DNA of 9,820 bases, from positions 1 to 9,820 of the forward strand of contig SIRV01000378.1 of the NCBI GenBank assembly GCA_004366195.1, written 5' to 3'. The stretch is from Actinomycetota bacterium. Its GTDB lineage: Bacteria; Actinomycetota; UBA4738; HRBIN12. The notes beneath the pieces are model-generated. The model did no database searches. It saw nothing but the letters and a program-made list of their open reading frames with translations, and was not told the origin of the DNA. Position 1 is the first letter of the stretch, and the number at the start of each line of letters is the position of its first letter. Made by a program: the position numbers and the translations under genes. This document shows positions 6,681-9,820 of this stretch, piece after piece.

Positions 6681-6710
6681 AGGATACGGGACGGGATCGC
6701 GGTAAGTCAA
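6681..6710 (-). promoter_or_regulatory. vapBC promoter: TTGACT - 18 nt - TATCCT
   Basis: On the minus strand TTGACT (6710-6705) and TATCCT (6686-6681) are separated by 18 nt, a good match to a primary sigma factor promoter. The -10 box lies 8 nt before the vapB GTG. This is the only promoter in the window with a clear -35 element. Repeated GCATC elements overlap its upstream edge. Confidence 0.65.
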
Positions 6711-6741
6711 GCATCAAGGTAGGGGTAAAGCATCGCATCAA
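6709..6741. repeat. Repeated GCATC elements upstream of vapB, candidate operator
   Basis: GCATC occurs three times in 29 bases, at 6711-6715, 6730-6734 and 6735-6739. The longer form GCATCAA is found at 6711-6717 and 6735-6741, and AAGCATC at 6709-6715 and 6728-6734, 19 bp apart, close to two helical turns. The elements overlap or adjoin the vapBC -35 box. AbrB-type antitoxins bind repeated sites at their own promoters, so an operator is a reasonable inference. The stretch is also clearly less G+C-rich than its surroundings. Confidence 0.4.
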
Positions 6742-6780
6742 AGAACACCTGAGCCACGAGACGATCGCTCGAGCCGCCCG

Positions 6781-6806
6781 GGTACATTGAGCTCGTCATG
6801 GCCGGG
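6781..6806 (+). repeat. 26-bp direct repeat, copy 1
   Basis: Bases 6781-6806 match 7148-7173 at 23 of 26 positions. The last 17 bases, AGCTCGTCATGGCCGGG, are identical. The differences fall in and next to the -10 box (TACATTG against TACCCTT). The repeat covers -10 box, start codon and the first three codons (Met-Ala-Gly). Confidence 0.8.
6783..6788 (+). promoter_or_regulatory. Candidate -10 box (TACATT) before the 25-codon ORF
   Basis: TACATT fits TANNNT and lies 9 nt before the ATG at 6798. The box and start region (6781-6806) are a near copy of the gatB promoter and start region (7148-7173). It faces away from the vapBC promoter, so the region between 6673 and 6797 is a divergent promoter region. 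Confidence 0.5.
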
Positions 6807-6875
6807 CATCTCGAGCGCCGCGAGCGCCGAAGCGGCGGTGAGCCGCTGCCGGGGTCGGGATCGGACGACGGATGA
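6798..6875 (+). CDS. Putative 25-aa small ORF coupled to the next gene
   Basis: ATG 6798 opens a frame of 25 codons (starting MAGHLERRERR, ending GSGSDDG) that stops at TGA 6873-6875, overlapping the next start as ATGA. It has a leaderless-type -10 box and its start region is a near copy of that of gatB. The peptide is charged, with four Arg and three Glu in the first half and a Gly/Ser/Asp tail. It has no membrane segment and no recognised family. Two roles are possible: a short peptide, or a leader whose translation delivers ribosomes to the 83-aa gene, which lacks a good ribosome binding site. A chance frame cannot be excluded, but signal position and overlap agree. Confidence 0.45.
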   Translation: MAGHLERRERRSGGEPLPGSGSDDG

Positions 6876-7123
6876 GCGGGTCGTCGTCGCATCCAGGGCC
6901 GCCGCCAGCGCCTGGCCGAAGGCGACGCCTGGTGTGGTGGTTGGGCTGGGTCGTCGTCGGTGCGGGCCTCGCGACGGCGGTGCTCTTGCCGAGCCGAAGC
7001 GGATGTTCGATGGCGAACGAGTTCGAGTGCAGCTCGGCCGTGCCGCTCATCCGACTCGCCGTCCTCGCGGCCGCCGGGGTCCTGGCGGTGATCCTCACCT
7101 TCGTCGGGCCCGGGTCGAGATAG
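6872..7123 (+). CDS. Small two-helix membrane protein, unknown function
   Basis: The 83-aa product has a Ser/Pro-rich N terminus, a basic patch RRRR at 16-19, then a first membrane segment at about 20-40 (LVWWLGWVVVGAGLATAVLL). A short loop with Cys45 and Cys53 follows, then a second membrane segment at about 57-79 (VPLIRLAVLAAAGVLAVILT). By the positive-inside rule both ends should face the cytoplasm and the loop should lie outside, where the two cysteines could form a disulfide. No family is recognised. The start ATG 6872 overlaps the stop of the 25-codon ORF. Third codon positions are mostly G or C, supporting a real gene. It ends 41 nt before gatB and takes the place pfkA has in some relatives. 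A link to gatB is not implied by its sequence. Confidence 0.7.
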   Translation: MSGSSSHPGPPPAPGRRRRLVWWLGWVVVGAGLATAVLLPSRSGCSMANEFECSSAVPLIRLAVLAAAGVLAVILTFVGPGSR

Positions 7124-7147
7124 ACGGACGTGGGATCCGTCGCCTCC

Positions 7148-7173
7148 GGTACCCTTAGCTCGTCATGGCCGGG
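7148..7173 (+). repeat. 26-bp direct repeat, copy 2
   Basis: Near copy of 6781-6806 (23 of 26 identical), spanning the gatB -10 box, start codon and first codons. The two copies are 367 bp apart in the same orientation and bracket the 25-codon ORF and the membrane-protein gene. Confidence 0.8.
7150..7155 (+). promoter_or_regulatory. Candidate -10 box (TACCCT) for leaderless gatB
   Basis: TACCCT fits TANNNT and lies 9 nt before the gatB ATG at 7165. No Shine-Dalgarno sequence lies between it and the ATG. gatB is cut off from the gatCA transcript by reverse-strand genes, so a local promoter is needed. No clear -35 element was found. Confidence 0.55.
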
Positions 7174-8622
7174 GGGTACGAGACCGTCATCGGGCTCGAG
7201 TGCCACGTCGAGCTCTCGACCGCCACGAAGATGTTCTGCGGGTGCCGGAACGAGTTCGGGGCACCGCCCAACACGAACGTCTGCCCGGTGTGCCTCGGCC
7301 TGCCGGGGTCGCTGCCGGTGCCGAACGAGCGGGCGATCGAGTACATCGTGCGGATCGGGCTCGCCCTGGACTGCGAGATCGCCCCGCGCTCGGTGTTCCA
7401 CCGGAAGAACTACTTCTACCCGGACATGCCGAAGAACTTCCAGATCAGCCAGTACGACCTGCCCGTGTGCGTGAACGGCCACCTCGACATCGAGGTCGAC
7501 GGCGAGGTCCGGCGGGTCGGCATCACCCGCGTGCACATGGAGGAGGACACCGGCAAGACCACCCACGGCAGCGCGAGCGGCAGGATCCACGAGGCCGACT
7601 ACGCCCTCGTCGACTACAACCGCGCCGGGGTGCCCCTCGTGGAGATCGTCTCCGAGCCGGACATCCGGACCCCCGAGGAGGCCGGCGCGTACCTGCGGGA
7701 GCTCCGGGCCACGCTCGAGGCCCTCGGCGTCTCGGACGTGCGGATGGAGGAGGGGTCGCTCCGCTGCGACGCGAACATCTCCACCCGCCGCGTCGGCGAG
7801 GAGGGCTTCGGGGTCAAGGTCGAGATCAAGAACCTGAACTCGATCCGGTCGCTGGAGCGGGCGCTGCGGTACGAGCAGGAGCGCCAGCGCGCGGCCCTGG
7901 AGGCCGGCGAGACGCTGGTGCAGGAGACGCGGCACTTCGACGAGGACCGGGGCACGACCCACACCCTCCGCTCCAAGGAGGAGGCCTTCGACTACCGCTA
8001 CTTCCCCGAGCCGGACCTGCCCCCGCTGGAGCCGGATCGGGCCTGGGTGGAGGCGCTGCGGGCGAGCCTGCCGGAGCTCCCCGCCGCCAAGCGCGCCCGG
8101 TACGAGCGCGAGCTCGGCCTGCGGCCGGAGCCGGCGGTGCTGCTGGCGAGCTCCACCGTCCAGGCGGCCTTCTTCGAGGAGGCGGTGGCGCTCGGGGCCG
8201 ACCCGGTCGCGGCGGCGAACTGGATCACGCAGGACCTCGCCGGGATGCTGAACAAGGCCAAGGTGGAGCTGGCGGAGGCCAAGGTCACGCCCCGCCACGT
8301 CGCCGACGTCGTGCGGCTCGTCGCCGACGGCACGATCTCGGCCACCGGCGCGAAGCAGGCCCTGGAGGTGGCCCTCGAGACCGGGGAGGAGATCGAGGCC
8401 ATCGTCGAGGCCCGCGGGCTGCGGCAGGTCACCGACACGGCTGCCCTCGCGGCCTGGGTGGACGAGGTGATCGCCTCCAACCCCGGGCCCGTCGAGCAGT
8501 ACCGCGCCGGCAAGCAGGGCGTGCTCGGGTTCCTCGTGGGGCAGGTCATGAAGCGCTCGGGGGGCTCGGCGGATCCGCGGGCCGTGAACGAGCTCCTCCG
8601 CGAGCGCCTCTCGGGCGGCTGA
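7165..8622 (+). CDS. gatB: Asp-tRNA(Asn)/Glu-tRNA(Gln) amidotransferase subunit GatB
   Basis: GatB binds the misacylated tRNA, activates the side-chain carboxylate with ATP and transfers the ammonia coming from GatA. The 485 residues are the normal length. The N-terminal cradle domain starts YETVIGLECHVELSTATKMFC and contains the zinc-site cysteines Cys25, Cys27, Cys40 and Cys43 (CGC ... CPVC). Family motifs follow in order: YFYPDMPKNFQISQYD, RVHMEEDTGK, DYNRAGVPLVEIVSEPD, then RCDANIS and KNLNSIRSLERAL. The last part (about 300-485) is the helical domain plus YqeY-like tail (NPGPVEQYRAGKQGVLGFLVGQVMK) that contacts tRNA. ATG 7165 gives the standard N terminus. It follows the 83-aa membrane gene by 41 nt, and the MFS gene starts 10 nt after its stop. 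All three Gat subunits in the window are intact. Confidence 0.97.
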   Translation: MAGGYETVIGLECHVELSTATKMFCGCRNEFGAPPNTNVCPVCLGLPGSLPVPNERAIEYIVRIGLALDCEIAPRSVFHRKNYFYPDMPKNFQISQYDLPVCVNGHLDIEVDGEVRRVGITRVHMEEDTGKTTHGSASGRIHEADYALVDYNRAGVPLVEIVSEPDIRTPEEAGAYLRELRATLEALGVSDVRMEEGSLRCDANISTRRVGEEGFGVKVEIKNLNSIRSLERALRYEQERQRAALEAGETLVQETRHFDEDRGTTHTLRSKEEAFDYRYFPEPDLPPLEPDRAWVEALRASLPELPAAKRARYERELGLRPEPAVLLASSTVQAAFFEEAVALGADPVAAANWITQDLAGMLNKAKVELAEAKVTPRHVADVVRLVADGTISATGAKQALEVALETGEEIEAIVEARGLRQVTDTAALAAWVDEVIASNPGPVEQYRAGKQGVLGFLVGQVMKRSGGSADPRAVNELLRERLSGG

Positions 8623-8626
8623 CGGG

Positions 8627-8642
8627 GGACCCGTGCGGGTCC
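8627..8642 (+). promoter_or_regulatory. Hairpin covering the start of the MFS gene
   Basis: GGACCCG (8627-8633) and CGGGTCC (8636-8642) form a perfect inverted repeat with only TG between. As RNA it would be a 6-bp stem with loop GTGC, the loop holding the proposed GTG start and the left arm holding part of the GGGGGA ribosome-binding match. It begins 5 nt after the gatB stop. It may end transcription after gatB or hold back translation of the next gene. Confidence 0.4.
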
Positions 8643-9820
8643 GTCCGCCGAGCCCCCCGCAGCCGTGGTGGCGCCGCGCGCTCGGCGGGATCGGGTCGCT
8701 CGTGGCGGCCGTCTTCCGGCCGATCGGTGCGATGTGGCGCTCGGACCGGCCCCTCGATGCCTACGGGCTCGTCCAGCTCTCGTCCTCCGCGGGGGACGCG
8801 CTCGTCGCGATCGCGCTCGCCGGCTCGGTCTTCTTCGAGGTGCCGGTGGGGGAGGCTCGCGTCAGGGTGGCCGCGTACCTCGCCCTCACGATGGCCCCCC
8901 TCGCGCTGGCCGGGCCGCTGCTCGTGCCGCTCCTCGACCGCGCCGGACCGCGGCGGGCGATCTCCTTCGGGGCGGCGGCGGGGCGGGCGCTCGCCTGCCT
9001 GTACGGAGCCCCTCGGGTGGCGACGCTGGTGCTGTTCCCCGTGGCCTTCGTCGTCCTCGCGTTGCAGCGCGTGCACGCCATCACCCGGCACGGCCTGGTC
9101 CTCGCCTACGCCGGCGGGGAGCAGGGCCTGGTCCGGGCCAACGCGCGTCTCGGGCGGGTCTCGGTCGGCGGCGTGCTCCTCGCCTCCGGTCCCGGCGTGC
9201 TCCTGTTCCGACTGGCCGGGGCGACGCCCACGCTGTACGTGGCGGCCGTCGTGTACGCCTGCTCCGCGCTGCTGAACCTCCGGCTGCCGCACCCCCGGGT
9301 CCCGCGGAGCGCGCCGCGCGAGGTGGGCCGGCTCGGTCGCCTTCCCGAGCTCACGGCGCCGGCGATCGGCGCGGCGGGGCTGCGGGCGGCGAGCGGGTTC
9401 CTCCTGTTCACGCTGGCGTTCGCGCTGCGGCGCAGCGGCGAGCCGGCGTGGTGGTTCGGCGTCCTCGCCGCGGCGGCCACGGCCGGAGGGCTCCTCGCCT
9501 ACGTCGTCGCGCCCCGGCTCCCGGAGGCCCTACGCGAGGAGGCGGTGGTCGTCGGCTGCCTGGCCGGGGCCGGGGTCGGGGCGATCCTCGCCTTCGCGGC
9601 CTTCTCGCTGCCGGTGCTCGCGCTCTTCGGCCTCGTGGTGGGCGCCTCGGCCGAGCTCGGCCGCCTCGCCTTCCTCGCGCTGATGCAGCGTGCGGCGCCC
9701 ACGGGGGCGCACGGCCGGGTCTTCGTCCGCTACGAGGTGGTGTTCCAGCTCGCGTGGGTGGCCGGTGCCCTCATCCCGTCCATGACGGAGCTCGGCTTCC
9801 GCGAGGCCTTCCTGGCCCTC
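8633..9820 (+). CDS. MFS-like multi-pass membrane transporter (3' end outside window)
   Basis: The frame is open for 396 codons to the last base and has no stop, so the gene is partial. After a basic, proline-rich cytoplasmic start (about 1-40) come many hydrophobic segments, among them about 46-68 (LVQLSSSAGDALVAIALAGS), 80-101, 120-140 and 170-190, with several more up to the window end. A match to MFS motif A follows the second segment: PLLDRAGPRRA with Asp102, Arg103, Arg107 and Arg108. Near the end, GRVFVRYEVVFQLAWVAGAL looks like a feature of actinobacterial MFS-type proteins. The substrate cannot be inferred. GTG 8633 lies 10 nt after gatB with GGGGGA close upstream (spacing only 3 nt). 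GTG 8702 or ATG 8732 would still precede the first membrane segment and are credible alternatives. It may be co-transcribed with gatB. Confidence 0.8.
   Translation, partial: MRVRPPSPPQPWWRRALGGIGSLVAAVFRPIGAMWRSDRPLDAYGLVQLSSSAGDALVAIALAGSVFFEVPVGEARVRVAAYLALTMAPLALAGPLLVPLLDRAGPRRAISFGAAAGRALACLYGAPRVATLVLFPVAFVVLALQRVHAITRHGLVLAYAGGEQGLVRANARLGRVSVGGVLLASGPGVLLFRLAGATPTLYVAAVVYACSALLNLRLPHPRVPRSAPREVGRLGRLPELTAPAIGAAGLRAASGFLLFTLAFALRRSGEPAWWFGVLAAAATAGGLLAYVVAPRLPEALREEAVVVGCLAGAGVGAILAFAAFSLPVLALFGLVVGASAELGRLAFLALMQRAAPTGAHGRVFVRYEVVFQLAWVAGALIPSMTELGFREAFLAL

Noticed and set aside
5837..6790. 317-codon plus-strand frame across vapC and vapB
   Set aside because: It is the antisense of the toxin-antitoxin pair, which has convincing PIN and AbrB motifs and its own promoter on the other strand.
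6831..6847. 6-bp hairpin AGCGGC/GCCGCT inside the 25-codon ORF, possible attenuator
   Set aside because: A short GC stem of this size is common by chance in such DNA, there is no competing structure or T tract, and the peptide has no run of a regulatory amino acid.
6787..7158. 123-codon frame starting at TTG over the small-protein cassette
   Set aside because: It gives a polar, Arg/Gly-rich sequence. The overlapping 83-codon frame gives two clean membrane helices and better third-position G/C.
6796..8298. 500-codon open frame antisense to gatB
   Set aside because: It is an antisense shadow of gatB with Arg/Leu/His-rich content, no recognisable domain and no start signal. gatB itself is intact and conserved.

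Overview
This is a very G+C-rich window (roughly 70% or more by eye) with strong G/C preference at third codon positions and frequent GTG starts. The order ligA - gatC - gatA - (insert) - gatB on one strand resembles the actinobacterial locus known from Mycobacterium, where ligA, an ACT-domain gene, gatC, gatA, pfkA and gatB follow each other. Together with TANNNT boxes lying 6-9 nt before several start codons, as in leaderless actinobacterial transcripts, this suggests a member of the Actinomycetota, perhaps a deep-branching or uncultured one. The genus cannot be named from this sequence.

Layout. 1-2028: ligA, NAD-dependent DNA ligase, near complete, with its GTG start 7 nt from the window edge. 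2041-2988: a FolD-family methylene-tetrahydrofolate dehydrogenase that has lost three of the four usual active-site residues, including the catalytic lysine. 2985-3875: a DUF1028 (probable Ntn-hydrolase fold) protein with a helical TPR-like tail, overlapping the FolD-like gene by 4 nt. 3925-4215 and 4212-5702: gatC and gatA, overlapping by 4 nt. 5703-5998: a convergent intergenic region. 5999-6672, minus strand: a vapBC toxin-antitoxin pair (AbrB-fold antitoxin, PIN-domain toxin) with its own recognisable promoter. 6798-7123: a putative 25-codon ORF coupled by ATGA to a two-helix membrane protein of 83 aa. 7165-8622: gatB. 8633 to the end: a partial MFS-like membrane transporter.

How the genes work together. 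GatA, GatB and GatC form the tRNA-dependent amidotransferase that converts Glu-tRNA(Gln) and/or Asp-tRNA(Asn) to the amidated forms. Here gatB is separated from gatCA by a reverse-strand vapBC module and a small membrane-protein cassette, so gatB needs its own promoter. A candidate is present, and a near copy of it lies in front of the small cassette. The FolD-like and DUF1028 genes are translationally coupled and may share a pathway. They are the most unusual part of the window, because the FolD-like protein keeps its nucleotide-binding half and C-terminal signature but not its cyclohydrolase residues.

Structures outside the genes: a G-quadruplex-type G-run cluster at the ligA start, an 8-bp hairpin whose right arm contains the gatC -10 box, a 7-bp hairpin after gatA, an 8-bp hairpin with the vapC stop codon in its loop, and a hairpin covering the MFS start. 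No tRNA, rRNA, CRISPR or insertion sequence was seen.
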